Assembly (NCBI RefSeq): GCF_947495275.1
Contig: NZ_CANLYL010000001.1
Span: 372,001-436,000, forward strand
Source of the DNA: an uncultured Roseobacter sp.
GTDB lineage: Bacteria; Pseudomonadota; Alphaproteobacteria; Rhodobacterales; Rhodobacteraceae
Direction of reading: 5' to 3'
Length of the DNA: 64,000 nucleotides
Position numbers and translations under genes: made by a program. Within the stretch, counting starts at the first letter, position 1; every line of letters begins with the position of its first letter. Positions 45,390 to 56,006 of this stretch are shown here, one piece after another. The notes beneath the pieces are model-generated. The model saw nothing but the letters and a program-made list of their open reading frames with translations, did not search any database and was not told the DNA's origin.

Positions 45390-46148
45390 CTATGGGCTTT
45401 GAAAAAACACATCCGCCGCCGCGATGGCGCGCAGATTGCGCGCAGTGCGCAGCATCAGGTTACCATCGCCGTCGATGTCCTCAAAGGTGCCGGAAATCTC
45501 TTCGCGCCCGGTCCGTGCCAGGATAGGTTGGCCAAGCCGTGCCGCATGGGCCAGCCAGGCGGTTCGGATCGGCGCAAACCCGTAGGTGACAAACTGTGTC
45601 TCCAGCGCTGCGTAATGCGTGGCGAGGATGTCAAGAAAGGACTCCGGTGTGATGTCATGGCCGGTCTCACCGCGTAAGGACACCGGGCGCAACGCGCCCT
45701 GCTCGACCTCATCGGCACCGGGCGCATGGCGCAGGTTCACGCCCACCCCGATGGCCAGAGGCCCCATCTGCCCGCCCTGACCGGTGCTTTCCAGCAGGAT
45801 ACCGGCCAGTTTGCCGCCCCGCAGCAGCACATCATTGGGCCATTTCAGCGCCAAATCATCCGGGTTCGCCGTCACATCCACAAGCGCCCTGTGGAGCGCC
45901 AGTGACATCAAGAAGGACCGCAGCGCCGCAACGCCGGCGGGTTCCTGCGGGCGTAGCAACAGGGTTGCGGCAAAATTTCCAGCGGGCATACTCCATGGCC
46001 GCCCGCGCCGTCCCCGTGCCGCCGTTTGCACATGGGCAAGCACCCAGAAAGCACCGGGCGTGTCGCGTGCGCGCCGCACGGCTTCGTCTAGGGTAGACTC
46101 GACGCTGGGCAGCACAATGCGCCCATATCCCTCAGGCCAGGTGCTCAT
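45390..46148 (-). CDS. birA: Biotin-[acetyl-CoA-carboxylase] ligase, no DNA-binding domain
   Basis: This 252-residue group I biotin protein ligase has the biotin/ATP-binding GRRGRPWSMPAGN loop, KWPNDVLL and a C-terminal SH3-like part. It lacks the N-terminal helix-turn-helix of E. coli BirA, so it is a ligase without repressor function. ATG 46148 (MSTWPEGYGR) is preferred to the long reading 46274, which would run into nuoN. Confidence 0.92.
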   Translation of the reverse strand: MSTWPEGYGRIVLPSVESTLDEAVRRARDTPGAFWVLAHVQTAARGRRGRPWSMPAGNFAATLLLRPQEPAGVAALRSFLMSLALHRALVDVTANPDDLALKWPNDVLLRGGKLAGILLESTGQGGQMGPLAIGVGVNLRHAPGADEVEQGALRPVSLRGETGHDITPESFLDILATHYAALETQFVTYGFAPIRTAWLAHAARLGQPILARTGREEISGTFEDIDGDGNLMLRTARNLRAIAAADVFFQSP

Positions 46149-46212
46149 GATGCGGTGACCCGCTGAGGCGCTGGTCCGAAGATGCGTTTGGCAGGACCGG
46201 TCACGCCCCTGC

Positions 46213-47658
46213 TCAGTTGAGCAGGGTCTCGGCTGCGGCGGCAGCGGCGGTCTCGACCCCGAACATATTGGCAATGCCCAGAACCATGATCGCGGCAGAG
46301 GCCATCAGAAACCCCCAGAGCACGGTGTTCGACCCGCCACTGTCGAGCCCCTCTTTGCTCTCATCGCCGAAATACATGAAAAAGACGATGCGCAGATAAT
46401 AGTAGGCACCGATCACCGAGGCCACGACCCCCGCGATGGCCAGCCAGGCCAGACCGGCCTCATAGGCGGCGCGAAGCACGTAGAACTTGCCGAAAAAGCC
46501 CAGCATCGGCGGCACACCGGCAAGGCTGAAAAGCAACACCAGCATGGCCAGCGCCTTGCCCGGTTCACGCTTGGCATACATGTTGAGCGAGGCGATATCC
46601 GTCACCGGCTGGCCGTCTTTCTCCATCATCAGGATGAAGGCAAAGGTGCCGATGTTCATGGTCACATAGATCGCCATGTAGATCAGCATCGCCTGCACGC
46701 CCAGCACGGTGCCTGCCGCCAGACCCATCAGCGCGTACCCCATATGGGCAATCGACGAAAAGGCCATCAGGCGTTTGATATTGGTCTGGCCAATCGCCGC
46801 CACGGCACCGAGGAACATCGACAGCACCGACAGCAGTGCGATGATCTGGCTCCAGTCGCTGACCGCATTGCCGAAGGCGTCATGCAAAACGCGGGCGAAA
46901 AGCCCCATGGCCGCCACTTTGGGGGCTGTCGCAAAAAACGCCGTAACCGGTGTGGGGGAGCCTTCGTAGACATCCGGCGTCCACATGTGGAACGGCACGG
47001 CGGAGACTTTGAAAGCCATGCCCGAGATCAGGAAGACCAGACCAAAGAGCAGCCCGACGGAAACCTCGCCATGCTGAGCGGTTTCAATGATGCCCGAAAA
47101 GAGCGTTGTGCCCGCGTAGCCGTACACAAGCGATGCGCCGTAGAGTAGCAAACCAGACGAAAGCGCGCCCAGCACGAAGTATTTCAGACCCGCTTCGGTC
47201 GATTTCACAGAATCCCGCCGCAGCGAGGCCACCACATAAAGCGCCAGCGATTGCAGTTCCAACCCCATATAAAGCGCCATCAGATCCCCGGCGGAGACCA
47301 TCACCATCATGCCAACCGCACTCAGCGCCACCAGCAGGGGGTATTCGAACCGCAACAGATCGCGCGATTTCATATAGGCCTCTGACATGATCAGCACGGC
47401 AGCAGCCGACAGCAGGATCGTCACCTTGGCAAACCGCGCAAACCCGTCGAGCACCAGCATGCCGTTGAAGGCTGTGGCCGTCCCCTCGCCGGTGGTTGCG
47501 ATCCACAGACCCAATGCGGCCATCACGGCAGCCGTCATCCAGATCAGCGTCGGCGCCAGCCCGTCCTTGGTGGTGTAGACCGCCACGATCAGCATGCCCA
47601 TGGCATAGAGCGCCAGCAGGATTTCCGGCAGAACAAGTGTCAAATCAGCGGATACCAT
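46213..47658 (-). CDS. nuoN: NADH-quinone oxidoreductase subunit N
   Basis: NuoN is one of the three antiporter-like proton-pumping membrane subunits of complex I. The 481-residue protein has about 14 membrane spans and the ubiquinone/antiporter-type central domain, with the [14 protein letters not shown] motif. It is the last core nuo gene, 12 bp after nuoM. Confidence 0.96.
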   Translation of the reverse strand: MVSADLTLVLPEILLALYAMGMLIVAVYTTKDGLAPTLIWMTAAVMAALGLWIATTGEGTATAFNGMLVLDGFARFAKVTILLSAAAVLIMSEAYMKSRDLLRFEYPLLVALSAVGMMVMVSAGDLMALYMGLELQSLALYVVASLRRDSVKSTEAGLKYFVLGALSSGLLLYGASLVYGYAGTTLFSGIIETAQHGEVSVGLLFGLVFLISGMAFKVSAVPFHMWTPDVYEGSPTPVTAFFATAPKVAAMGLFARVLHDAFGNAVSDWSQIIALLSVLSMFLGAVAAIGQTNIKRLMAFSSIAHMGYALMGLAAGTVLGVQAMLIYMAIYVTMNIGTFAFILMMEKDGQPVTDIASLNMYAKREPGKALAMLVLLFSLAGVPPMLGFFGKFYVLRAAYEAGLAWLAIAGVVASVIGAYYYLRIVFFMYFGDESKEGLDSGGSNTVLWGFLMASAAIMVLGIANMFGVETAAAAAAETLLN

Positions 47659-47670
47659 GTTGTCCGTCCT

Positions 47671-49211
47671 TTAGTTTGACGCGAGCTGTGACGCGGCCTC
47701 AGCCGCCGTCAATGCCGTGTCGTAATTGCCAACCAGAGCCGCAACCGCCGGGCCGGTGATGTCCAGCACCAGCGCAGGGTAGACGCCCAAAAGCAGCGTC
47801 ATCGCCACCAGCGGTGCGAATATCCAGCGTTCCCGCGAGGTCATGTCGCTGATCGAGCGCAGGCTCTCCTTGATCAGATCACCCATGACCACGCGGCGGT
47901 AGAGCCAGAGCGCATAGGCCGCCGAGAGGATCACACCGGTGGTGGCCACTGCCGCAACCCATGTATTGACCTGAAAGACGGCCATCAGCGTCAGGAATTC
48001 ACCCACAAATCCGCTGGTGCCCGGCAGGCCCACATTGGCCATGGTAAAGAGCATGAAAATCAGCGCATAGGCCGGCATCCGGTTCACCAGCCCGCCATAG
48101 GCGTCGATATCACGGGTATGCATGCGGTCGTAAATCACGCCAACGCAGAGAAAGAGCGCGCCGGAGATGAACCCGTGGCTGATCATCTGGAAGATCGCCC
48201 CATCCACACCCTGCTGATTAGCCGCGAAAATCCCCATGGTTACAAAGCCCATATGGGCGACGGACGAATAGGCGATGAGCTTTTTCATGTCTTCCTGCAC
48301 CAGAGCGACCAGCGAGGTGTAGACAATCGCAATGGCCGACATCCACAAGACCAGCGGCGTCATCACTTCGGAGCCCACAGGGAACATCGGCAAGGAAAAC
48401 CGCAGGAAGCCATAGCCGCCCATTTTGAGCAGGATCGCCGCCAGAACGACCGATCCGGCTGTGGGGGCCTGAACGTGGGCATCGGGCAACCATGTGTGCA
48501 CCGGCCACATCGGCATTTTGACGGCAAAGCTGGCGAAGAAGGCCAGAAACAGCAGGGTTTGCAGACCGCCCACAACCGTGACGCCCGCGACCGAGAAGGT
48601 CTCAAAGGCGAACTGGTGTTTCAGCAGCACCTCGATGTCCGTCGTACCCGCATCCGCGAACATGCCGACCATCGCCACCAGCATCAGCACCGAGCCGAGG
48701 AAGGTGTAGAGGAAGAACTTGAAGCTGGCGTAGATGCGGTTCGCCCCGCCCCAGATGCCGATGATGAGGAACATCGGGATCAGACCCGCCTCGAAGAAGA
48801 GGTAGAACAGCACCAGATCCAGCGCCATGAAGACGCCCAGCATCAGCGTTTCCAGCATCAGAAAGGCAATCATATATTCCTTGACGCGCTCGGTCACATT
48901 CCAGGACGCGGCAATCACCAGCGGCATCATGAAGGTCGTGAGCATCACGAAAAGCACCGAAATACCATCGACGCCCATTTTGTATTGCAGCCCCAGCAAC
49001 CATGGCGCTTGCTCAACGAACTGAAAGCCGGTGTCGTTGGGATCAAACTCCGCGAGGATAAACAGCGACACCAGGAAGGTCATGGTTGTGGCCGCCATGG
49101 CCAGCCACTTGGCGTTCCGGTTTGCCGCCTCGTCGTCACCGCGCAGGAATACCGCGAGGATCAACGCCGCACCCGCCGGGATGAAGGTCACAATCGACAG
49201 AAGATTGTCCA
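47671..49211 (-). CDS. nuoM: NADH-quinone oxidoreductase subunit M
   Basis: This 513-residue antiporter-like subunit of complex I has 14 predicted spans, the [13 protein letters not shown] motif and [12 protein letters not shown]. Its ATG codon shares one base with the nuoL stop (base 49212 is the shared A of TGATG), so the initiation codon extends to 49212. The long reading to 49416 lies inside nuoL and is not real. Confidence 0.96.
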
Positions 49212-51338
49212 TCAGTGCGCTCCTCCGCTCATCGTCATCCAGGTGACCAGAACAGCAATGCCGATCACCATGGCAAAGGCATAGGTAAAGATGTAGCCCG
49301 ATTGCGCGCGCCCCGCGAGCCGGGTGAAGAAGGGGATGATCCCCATCGCCACGCCGTTGAGGCCGCCGTCGAGCACGTCGCCATCGCCCCGTTTCCACAG
49401 GAAGCTGCCGATCCATTTGGCCGGGCCCACAAAGACCACGTTGTAAAGCTCGTCAAAATACCACTTGTTCTTGAGGAACAGGTATAGGGGCCGCTGGTTT
49501 TCGGCCAGACGCGCCGGCAGGGTCGGGTTCCAGATGTAGAACCACATGGCCATCAGGAAACCGCTCAGCATGGCCACGAAAGGTGACACTTTCACCCATT
49601 TCGGGGCCGCGTGGGCATCATCCAGCACGGTATTGTCGGGGCCCATATAGATGGCCCCTTCGCCTGGTGCTCCGGAGAAGACATAGTGGTGTTCCTTCTC
49701 GCCGCCCTTGGCCTTGTCATCGCCATGGGCCGCGTCATCGCCGTGGCCATCGTCCTCCGTCTTGGCGGCATGATCCTCCCCGTGCGCTTCGCCATGGGCA
49801 CCCGCTTCCGCATAAGGCACACCATAGAATTTCGCCACTTTGTCAGTGTGACCAAAGAAGCTGCCATACCAGACCATCCCGGCAAAAACGGAGCCAACCG
49901 CCAGGACACCCAGCGGGATCAGCATGGTCATCGGGCTTTCATGGGCATGATCATGGGTATGTTTGTCCCCACGCGGCGTCCCGTAGAAGGTCAGAAAAAT
50001 CAGCCGCCAGCTATAGAAGGACGTCATCGCGGCGGCCGCAACCAGCAGCCAGAACGCATAACCGGTGCCCCCTGCAAAGGCGCTTTCGATGATCGCATCC
50101 TTGCTGAGGAACCCTGCAAAGCCGATATGGGTCAGCGGAATGCCGACGCCGGTGATGGCCAGCGTCCCGATCATCATCGCCGCAAAGGTATAGGGGATTT
50201 TCTTGCGCAACCCGCCGTAGTTGGTCATGTCCTGCTCGTGATGCATCGCGTGGATCACCGAACCGGCACCAAGGAAAAGCATGGCCTTGAAGAAAGCATG
50301 GGTGAAGAGGTGGAACATCGCGGCGGAATACATGCCCACACCCGCAGCCACGAACATATAGCCAAGCTGCGAGCACGTCGAATAGGCGATCACGCGTTTG
50401 ATGTCGGTCTGCACCAGCCCTACGGTGGCGGCGAAAAACGCGGTTGTGGCCCCGAGGAAGGTGATGAAAGCGGTCGCCTCAGGCGCGAATTCCATCAGCG
50501 GCGACATGCGGCACACCAGGAAAACGCCCGCGGTCACCATGGTCGCCGCGTGAATGAGCGCGGAGACAGGCGTCGGCCCCTCCATCGCGTCCGGCAACCA
50601 GGTGTGCAGGATCAGCTGCGCAGATTTGCCCATCGCCCCGATAAAGAGCAGCATCGCCACCAGATTGGCCGCGTTCCACTCCGACCACAGGAAGGTCAAT
50701 TGCGTTTCTGCCAAATCAGGGGCGGCGGCAAAGATATCGTCAAAACGGATGCTGTCGGTCAGGAAGAACAGCGCAAAGATCCCCAGCGCAAAGCCGAAAT
50801 CCCCCACCCGGTTGACCACAAAGGCCTTGATCGCGGCGGCATTGGCGCTTGGTTTGCGATAATAAAACCCGATCAGCAGGTAGGAGGCGACACCAACGCC
50901 TTCCCAGCCAAAGAACATCTGCACAAGGTTGTCAGCCGTCACCAGCATCAGCATCGCAAAGGTAAAGAACGACAGATAAGCAAAGAAGCGCGGCTTGTAG
51001 CTTTCACCCTCTTTCCACTGCGGATCATGATCCATGTAGCCAAAGGAATAGAGGTGCACGAGGCTCGATACGGTTGTGATCACGATCAGCATGATTGCCG
51101 TCAAACGGTCCAGTCGGATCGACCAATCCGTGCTGAGCGTGCCGCTTTCGATAAACCGCAGGATCTGGATCTGCTCGGTCGTGCCGTCAAAGGTCAGAAA
51201 GATCAGCCAGCTCAGGATCGCCGAGACAAAGAGCAGCGAGGTGGCGATCCACATGGCCGCCGTCTCGCCAAACAGCCGCCAGCCGAACCCACAGAGAAGC
51301 GCGCCAACTAGAGGGGCAAAGAGGATGATGGTTTCCAT
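49212..51338 (-). CDS. nuoL: NADH-quinone oxidoreductase subunit L
   Basis: NuoL (708 residues) is the distal proton pump of complex I, with about 16 spans and a long lateral helix. Family blocks such as [26 protein letters not shown] are present. A hydrophilic insertion near residues 510-555 is very rich in His, Asp, Glu and Lys (for instance [13 protein letters not shown]), well beyond the usual loop. It lies 6 bp after nuoK and overlaps nuoM by one base. Confidence 0.96.
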   Translation of the reverse strand: METIILFAPLVGALLCGFGWRLFGETAAMWIATSLLFVSAILSWLIFLTFDGTTEQIQILRFIESGTLSTDWSIRLDRLTAIMLIVITTVSSLVHLYSFGYMDHDPQWKEGESYKPRFFAYLSFFTFAMLMLVTADNLVQMFFGWEGVGVASYLLIGFYYRKPSANAAAIKAFVVNRVGDFGFALGIFALFFLTDSIRFDDIFAAAPDLAETQLTFLWSEWNAANLVAMLLFIGAMGKSAQLILHTWLPDAMEGPTPVSALIHAATMVTAGVFLVCRMSPLMEFAPEATAFITFLGATTAFFAATVGLVQTDIKRVIAYSTCSQLGYMFVAAGVGMYSAAMFHLFTHAFFKAMLFLGAGSVIHAMHHEQDMTNYGGLRKKIPYTFAAMMIGTLAITGVGIPLTHIGFAGFLSKDAIIESAFAGGTGYAFWLLVAAAAMTSFYSWRLIFLTFYGTPRGDKHTHDHAHESPMTMLIPLGVLAVGSVFAGMVWYGSFFGHTDKVAKFYGVPYAEAGAHGEAHGEDHAAKTEDDGHGDDAAHGDDKAKGGEKEHHYVFSGAPGEGAIYMGPDNTVLDDAHAAPKWVKVSPFVAMLSGFLMAMWFYIWNPTLPARLAENQRPLYLFLKNKWYFDELYNVVFVGPAKWIGSFLWKRGDGDVLDGGLNGVAMGIIPFFTRLAGRAQSGYIFTYAFAMVIGIAVLVTWMTMSGGAH

Positions 51339-51344
51339 GATTGC

Positions 51345-51650
51345 TTAGCCCTTCATCACGTTGACGTCTTCCACGGCGATGGTGCCGCGGTTGCGGAAGA
51401 AACAGACCAGAATGGCCAGACCAATCGCCGCCTCTGCTGCTGCCACGGTCAGCACGAAGAGCGTGAACACCTGCCCTACCAGATCACCGAGGAAGCTGGA
51501 GAAAGCCACCAGATTGATGTTCACAGCCAGCAGCATCAATTCAATGCTCATCAGCAGGATGATGATGTTCTTGCGGTTGAGAAACAGCCCGAAGATGCCA
51601 ATGACAAAAAGCGTCGCCGCCACTGTCAGGTAATGTTCAAGTCCGATCAT
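51345..51650 (-). CDS. nuoK: NADH-quinone oxidoreductase subunit K
   Basis: NuoK (101 residues, three spans) carries the conserved membrane glutamates in [11 protein letters not shown] and [10 protein letters not shown], part of the proton path. It is separated from nuoJ by an inserted acyltransferase gene. Its start overlaps the acyltransferase stop by 4 bp. Confidence 0.96.
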   Translation of the reverse strand: MIGLEHYLTVAATLFVIGIFGLFLNRKNIIILLMSIELMLLAVNINLVAFSSFLGDLVGQVFTLFVLTVAAAEAAIGLAILVCFFRNRGTIAVEDVNVMKG

Positions 51651-52786
51651 TTCTGTTCACCTTTGGTATTTCGAGGCGTGGGTATCTTTATGGTTGCAGG
51701 TTGTCCTACCTGGCCGGTTGGTAGTGCCGCACCGCGCGGAGGCAACATCGACAAGATGCCCCGCTTGAGGCTTTTGCCGACGGACCGTTCAATGAAGCGA
51801 TATACAAAGAACGAAGCCAACAATACTGCGATCAGCATCGTTGCGGAGGCTGCCGGCGCGCCAATGTAGCGGCTCATGAAATCGATACAGATATAGCCTA
51901 CCGCCTGATGCAGCAGGTACAATGGATAGCTCATCCCCCCCAGCAGGATCGCAAACGGGCCGAAGTGTTCGGGAACCGTGACGTTCTCCGCAAAAATGAC
52001 CAGCGCCAGAGATACTGCCACGACAATCGTCATGCCCCATATCGCAACCTGCGAGACATCCAACATGTCATACCGGCCGAAATCGAAGTAGCCGCCATGC
52101 ACGGCGGCAACAAAATGCAGCGCCAACATGCCCTTCAGATAGGGGGTCCATCCTTCATCACGTCTGCGAAACAGGATCACCCCCAATGCGAAGAAGGGTG
52201 CATAGGGAAAGAGAACATAGGCGGCAAATTCCGTGTCCAGCCCCAAGAGTACCAGACCAGCGCCCACAAAAACAAAGAGCGTCAGCATTTCCAGAACCCG
52301 ATCAATGCTGCCTGCCAAAATCAACAACATCACGAAGCTGTAAAACCGCAACTCATAGACAATCGACCAGTAAGCAGGGTCGATCATCTTGCCGCCGCCA
52401 AGCATGGGCAGAAATGCCAGCGATTTCAGGCTGGTCATGATCAACAGACTATTGTTCATGCCGCCGGAGGCAAAAAAGATAAAGCCGGTCATAAGGGTGC
52501 AGCAGAACAACGCCGGATATAATCTGCTGACACGTGACGCGAAAAACTGACTGGCTGTTTTACCGACAGAAGAGAGCGAAATCACGTAACCGCTGATAAT
52601 GAAAAACGCAGCAACGGCATAGCCGCCGTATACCAGATGGCTTGTCCAGAAAAGCTCCCCCGGAACGACACCGACGGCGGGACCAACATAGAAGTAATGG
52701 TAGACCACAACGCAACCAGCCAGAAGGAAGCGCAAGTACTCAATCCCGAACAGGCGGTTTTGTTGATGATCTGTGCCTGACGTCAA
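51647..52786 (-). CDS. Acyltransferase-3 family protein inserted between nuoJ and nuoK
   Basis: This 379-residue membrane acyltransferase has about ten spans, opening with [20 protein letters not shown] (the family's conserved R and H) and containing [16 protein letters not shown]. Acyltransferase-3 proteins O-acylate surface sugars such as lipopolysaccharide or exopolysaccharide. It overlaps nuoJ and nuoK by 4 bp on each side, yet has no known complex I role. Three 60-bp samples give about 51% GC, below the neighbours. Likely acquired, fused cleanly into the operon. Confidence 0.9.
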   Translation of the reverse strand: MTSGTDHQQNRLFGIEYLRFLLAGCVVVYHYFYVGPAVGVVPGELFWTSHLVYGGYAVAAFFIISGYVISLSSVGKTASQFFASRVSRLYPALFCCTLMTGFIFFASGGMNNSLLIMTSLKSLAFLPMLGGGKMIDPAYWSIVYELRFYSFVMLLILAGSIDRVLEMLTLFVFVGAGLVLLGLDTEFAAYVLFPYAPFFALGVILFRRRDEGWTPYLKGMLALHFVAAVHGGYFDFGRYDMLDVSQVAIWGMTIVVAVSLALVIFAENVTVPEHFGPFAILLGGMSYPLYLLHQAVGYICIDFMSRYIGAPAASATMLIAVLLASFFVYRFIERSVGKSLKRGILSMLPPRGAALPTGQVGQPATIKIPTPRNTKGEQK

Positions 52787-53385
52787 AGCCCCTGCCCCGG
52801 TTTGACGTCCTTAAGCTCCATTGCAACCGCCGGGTCACGCATCATCTGGGCGACCACATCCTGGCGTTTGACATCAGAGCGATGGCGCAGGGTCAGCACA
52901 ATCGCGCCGATCATCGCCACCAGCAGGATCAGGCCCGCAAGCTGGAAGAGCAGGAAATACTGGTCATAAAGGATCAGCCCCAGCGCTTCGGTATTGTGCC
53001 GGTCCACGGGCATCACCTGCGCACGCAGCCCTTCGGCAGCAGCGTTGCTTTCCCAGGCCCCAAAGGCCATGACGAACTGCATCAGGATCACCAGCCCGAT
53101 CAGCAGCGCCAGCGGCATGTATTTCGCCATCTCCGCCTTGAGTTCGGCGAAATCCACGTCCAGCATCATCACCACGAACAAGAACAGCACGGCCACAGCG
53201 CCCACGTAGACAATGATCAGGAGCATGGCGACGAATTCCGCGCCCAACAGCACAAACAGCCCCGCCGAGGACAAAAACGCAAGAATCAGCCAGAGCACGG
53301 AATGCACCGGGTTGCGGCTGACCACTGTGAAAAGCCCCCCGGCAATCACGCTGATGGCAAACAGGTAAAAGGCAAAAACCGTCAT
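52783..53385 (-). CDS. nuoJ: NADH-quinone oxidoreductase subunit J
   Basis: NuoJ (200 residues, five spans) is a membrane subunit near the quinone site, with the block [20 protein letters not shown]. The acyltransferase gene begins over its stop. A carboxymuconolactone-decarboxylase-fold gene overlaps its start by 4 bp. Confidence 0.96.
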   Translation of the reverse strand: MTVFAFYLFAISVIAGGLFTVVSRNPVHSVLWLILAFLSSAGLFVLLGAEFVAMLLIIVYVGAVAVLFLFVVMMLDVDFAELKAEMAKYMPLALLIGLVILMQFVMAFGAWESNAAAEGLRAQVMPVDRHNTEALGLILYDQYFLLFQLAGLILLVAMIGAIVLTLRHRSDVKRQDVVAQMMRDPAVAMELKDVKPGQGL

Positions 53386-53801
53386 TCCTTGTCCTTCTCT
53401 TCGTCCAGCACCTGCTGCGCCAGTTCCAGCGCGCGGGTCATGGCAGGCAGCCCTGCAAACATCGACATCTGCCCGATCGTCTCGACAATATGCTGTTCAG
53501 TGGCCCCGGCCTCCAGCGCGTGACGCACCGCCTGCCGGAAGGCCACATCGTTCTGCGCGCCCTGCATGGTCAGCCCCGCAAGGGTCAGCAGCATCCGGGT
53601 GCGCGCGTCCAGCGAGCCTTCGTTCAGCGCGTTCCCGAACATCATTTCCATCATGTCCTTGGGCATTGTGCCCATCATCTTCTCAAAACCCTTGGGCGAA
53701 AACGCCTCCATCGCCGGAAAGCTCTTCGCCATTTCCTGCGCTTGTTCCATCATCGCGGCAAAGGGGTTGGCCCCTTCAAACGGGTTCTTGGGATCACTCA
53801 T
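53382..53801 (-). CDS. Carboxymuconolactone decarboxylase-fold protein inside nuo operon
   Basis: This 139-residue protein has the CMD/AhpD-like helical fold in its C-terminal half (about 60-130, [27 protein letters not shown]-like pattern). The redox CxxC of AhpD is absent, so peroxidase activity is not indicated. It overlaps nuoI and nuoJ by 4 bp each. An accessory or assembly role in complex I is possible; I infer nothing firmer. Confidence 0.88.
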   Translation of the reverse strand: MSDPKNPFEGANPFAAMMEQAQEMAKSFPAMEAFSPKGFEKMMGTMPKDMMEMMFGNALNEGSLDARTRMLLTLAGLTMQGAQNDVAFRQAVRHALEAGATEQHIVETIGQMSMFAGLPAMTRALELAQQVLDEEKDKE

Positions 53802-54292
53802 CGGTAGGGCGCGTCCAGTTCAAGGTTGCGGGCGATCTCGGCTTCCCAGCGCTCGCCATTGGCCAGAAGCTTGTCCTTGTCATAGAACAGCTCTTCGCGG
53901 GTCTCGGTGGAAAACTCGAAATTTGGTCCTTCGACAATCGCGTCCACCGGGCAGGCTTCCTGACAGAAACCGCAGTAGATGCATTTGGTCATGTCGATGT
54001 CGTAGCGCGTGGTGCGGCGGCTGCCGTCGTCGCGGGGCTCCGCATCAATGGTGATGGCCTGTGCCGGGCAGATCGCTTCGCAAAGCTTGCAAGCAATGCA
54101 GCGTTCTTCGCCATTGGGATAGCGTCTGAGCGCATGCTCGCCCCGAAAGCGCGGGCTGAGCGGGCCTTTTTCATGCGGGTAGTTCACCGTCGCCTTTGGG
54201 GCAAAGAAATACTTCAACCCCAGTTTCATGCCGACCCAGAAATCCTGCAACAGGAAGTATTTCGCGGCGCGGGTGTAGTCGATCTGTGTCAT
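53798..54292 (-). CDS. nuoI: NADH-quinone oxidoreductase subunit I
   Basis: NuoI (164 residues) carries two [4Fe-4S] clusters, [12 protein letters not shown] and [12 protein letters not shown], in the peripheral arm. Its start directly abuts the stop of a small low-GC gene. nuoH lies beyond that gene. Confidence 0.97.
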   Translation of the reverse strand: MTQIDYTRAAKYFLLQDFWVGMKLGLKYFFAPKATVNYPHEKGPLSPRFRGEHALRRYPNGEERCIACKLCEAICPAQAITIDAEPRDDGSRRTTRYDIDMTKCIYCGFCQEACPVDAIVEGPNFEFSTETREELFYDKDKLLANGERWEAEIARNLELDAPYR

Positions 54293-54577
54293 TTACCACC
54301 ATCCACTTTCATACTCGTCAGGAAGGACCGAAATTGTCGCCAAGACACGTTTCGACCATCCGGTCGAATTAAGATCAGCGTCAATGTCGGAATGCAGCTC
54401 ATTCAATTTCACAGCGGCCATTTCTGCACTATCAAACTCGCCAATCGCCGACTTGTCTAAAAGAGCTTTCCATCGACTTTCAGCAGCTTCTAAAATTCCA
54501 GCAGTAGACCACTCTCTTTCGTCATTCATTATCAGTCGAGGAAACGTGTAAAAAACCATGTTTTCTCTGATTTTCAT
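54293..54577 (-). CDS. Small unknown low-GC gene between nuoH and nuoI
   Basis: This 94-residue protein begins MKIRENMVFYTFPRL and has no motif I can name. The sequence is about 44% GC (125 of 285 bases), against about 58% in a 60-bp sample of nuoH. ATG 54577 sits 2 bp from the nuoH stop, and the gene stop (TAA 54293-54295) touches nuoI. It therefore fits perfectly into the operon despite its foreign base composition. The longer reading to 54646 would overlap nuoH. Confidence 0.72.
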   Translation of the reverse strand: MKIRENMVFYTFPRLIMNDEREWSTAGILEAAESRWKALLDKSAIGEFDSAEMAAVKLNELHSDIDADLNSTGWSKRVLATISVLPDEYESGWW

Positions 54578-54578
54578 A

Positions 54579-55616
54579 TCAGCCTCCCATTCCCCAGCGC
54601 GCGTATGCGCCCCAGAACCAGTCGAATTTTGCAGCAAAGGCCACAAAGACCACCCAGGCGAGCGAGAACGGCAGGAAGACTTTCCAGCCCAGTCGCATCA
54701 ACTGGTCATAGCGGTAGCGCGGGGTGATGGCCTTGACCATCGCAAAGAGGAAGAAGAAGAATGCCATCTTCGCGATCATCCACAGCACCCCATCCGGCAG
54801 GCCGGGGATCGGCGACAGCCAGCCGCCGAAGAACAGCAGCGAGGTCAGCGCGCACATCAGGAAGATGGCGATATATTCGCCCGCCATAAACAGCAGGAAA
54901 GGTGTCGAGGAATATTCCACCTGATAGCCTGCAACCAGTTCGCTTTCCGCTTCGGGCAGATCGAAGGGCGGGCGGTTGGTCTCTGCCAGGCAGGAGATGA
55001 AGAACAGGAACACCATGGGCAGATGCGGCAGCCAGTACCACGAGAAGAACGCGTAGTTGCCGTCCTGTGCGGCCACGATGCTGCCGAAATTCATCGACCC
55101 CGTGGAGATGATCACCCCGATGATGATCAGGCCCAGTGACACCTCATAGGAAATCATCTGCGCGGCCGAGCGCAGGGAGCCCAGAAACGGGTATTTGGAA
55201 TTCGACGCCCAGCCGCCCATGATCACGCCGTAGACCTCCAGTGAGGAAATCGCCAGGACGAAGAGGATGGCGACGTTGATGTCGCTGAGCACCCAGCCGT
55301 CGTTGAAGGGGATCACCGCCCAGGCGATCATCGCCAGCACGAAACTGGTCATCGGTGCCAGCATGAAGACGGTCTTGTCGGCCCCCGCCGGAACCACCAC
55401 TTCCTTGACCACATATTTCAGCGCATCGGCCACGGTTTGCAAAAGCCCGAAGGCCCCCACCACGTTGGGTCCGCGGCGCATCTGGACGGCGGCCCAGATC
55501 TTGCGGTCGCCATAGACCAGAAACAGCAGCGAAATCATCACGAAGGCCACGACCGCCAGCACCTGTGCCAGGATCAGGACGGCGATGCCGCCGGGGGTGG
55601 TAAAGAAGTCAGCCAT
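54579..55616 (-). CDS. nuoH: NADH-quinone oxidoreductase subunit H
   Basis: NuoH (345 residues, eight spans) forms the quinone-access channel of complex I, with the conserved [14 protein letters not shown] (42-55) and the [21 protein letters not shown] block. It follows the lipoprotein gene at 55623 by 6 bp. Confidence 0.97.
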   Translation of the reverse strand: MADFFTTPGGIAVLILAQVLAVVAFVMISLLFLVYGDRKIWAAVQMRRGPNVVGAFGLLQTVADALKYVVKEVVVPAGADKTVFMLAPMTSFVLAMIAWAVIPFNDGWVLSDINVAILFVLAISSLEVYGVIMGGWASNSKYPFLGSLRSAAQMISYEVSLGLIIIGVIISTGSMNFGSIVAAQDGNYAFFSWYWLPHLPMVFLFFISCLAETNRPPFDLPEAESELVAGYQVEYSSTPFLLFMAGEYIAIFLMCALTSLLFFGGWLSPIPGLPDGVLWMIAKMAFFFFLFAMVKAITPRYRYDQLMRLGWKVFLPFSLAWVVFVAFAAKFDWFWGAYARWGMGG

Positions 55617-55622
55617 AGGTCC

Positions 55623-56006
55623 TCACACCGTCGGTATTCCAGTTTCCTTACAGGCCGCCACGGTGACTTCTGCGTCAATTGTAGCTAGCCCGTCAGGTAG
55701 GGTTGGCGAGATCGTGTAAACAGCATCTGCGGCCCACACGCCACCCTCTTCGGTCACATTTGTACGCAAATGTCGGGCAAATCCGTAGCCCTGGGTCAAA
55801 GCGAATTGCGCAACCGCGCATGTTGCATAGCGCTGCACATTGGCAGGCACGCGCGCTTTGGTCATGGCCACATTGACCTGCACCAGATCCTCACCCAGCA
55901 ATTTGCTCTCCGCCCCCAGGTATTCGGGAATGAAATCCTCGGCCACCGGCACGGGCGGCGCGCAGGCCGCAAGGGCCAGAGGGGATATGAGCGCGATGGG
56001 CTTCAT
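55623..56006 (-). CDS. Small lipoprotein-like protein between nuoG and nuoH
   Basis: This 127-residue exported protein has an N-terminal signal with an Ala-Ala-Cys end (LALAACAPP, Cys15), suggesting a lipoprotein. The rest has no named domain but two or three Cys, including CAVAQFA and AACKETG. It overlaps nuoG by 4 bp. Function unknown; possibly an accessory complex I factor. Confidence 0.8.
   Translation of the reverse strand: MKPIALISPLALAACAPPVPVAEDFIPEYLGAESKLLGEDLVQVNVAMTKARVPANVQRYATCAVAQFALTQGYGFARHLRTNVTEEGGVWAADAVYTISPTLPDGLATIDAEVTVAACKETGIPTV

Noticed and set aside
48118-49284. Plus-strand open frame of 388 codons opposite nuoM
   Set aside because: Antisense to nuoM; low-complexity His/Gln/Arg composition.
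49611-51311. Plus-strand open frame of 566 codons opposite nuoL
   Set aside because: Antisense shadow of nuoL; the translation is a His/Arg/Gln-rich string with no family resemblance.
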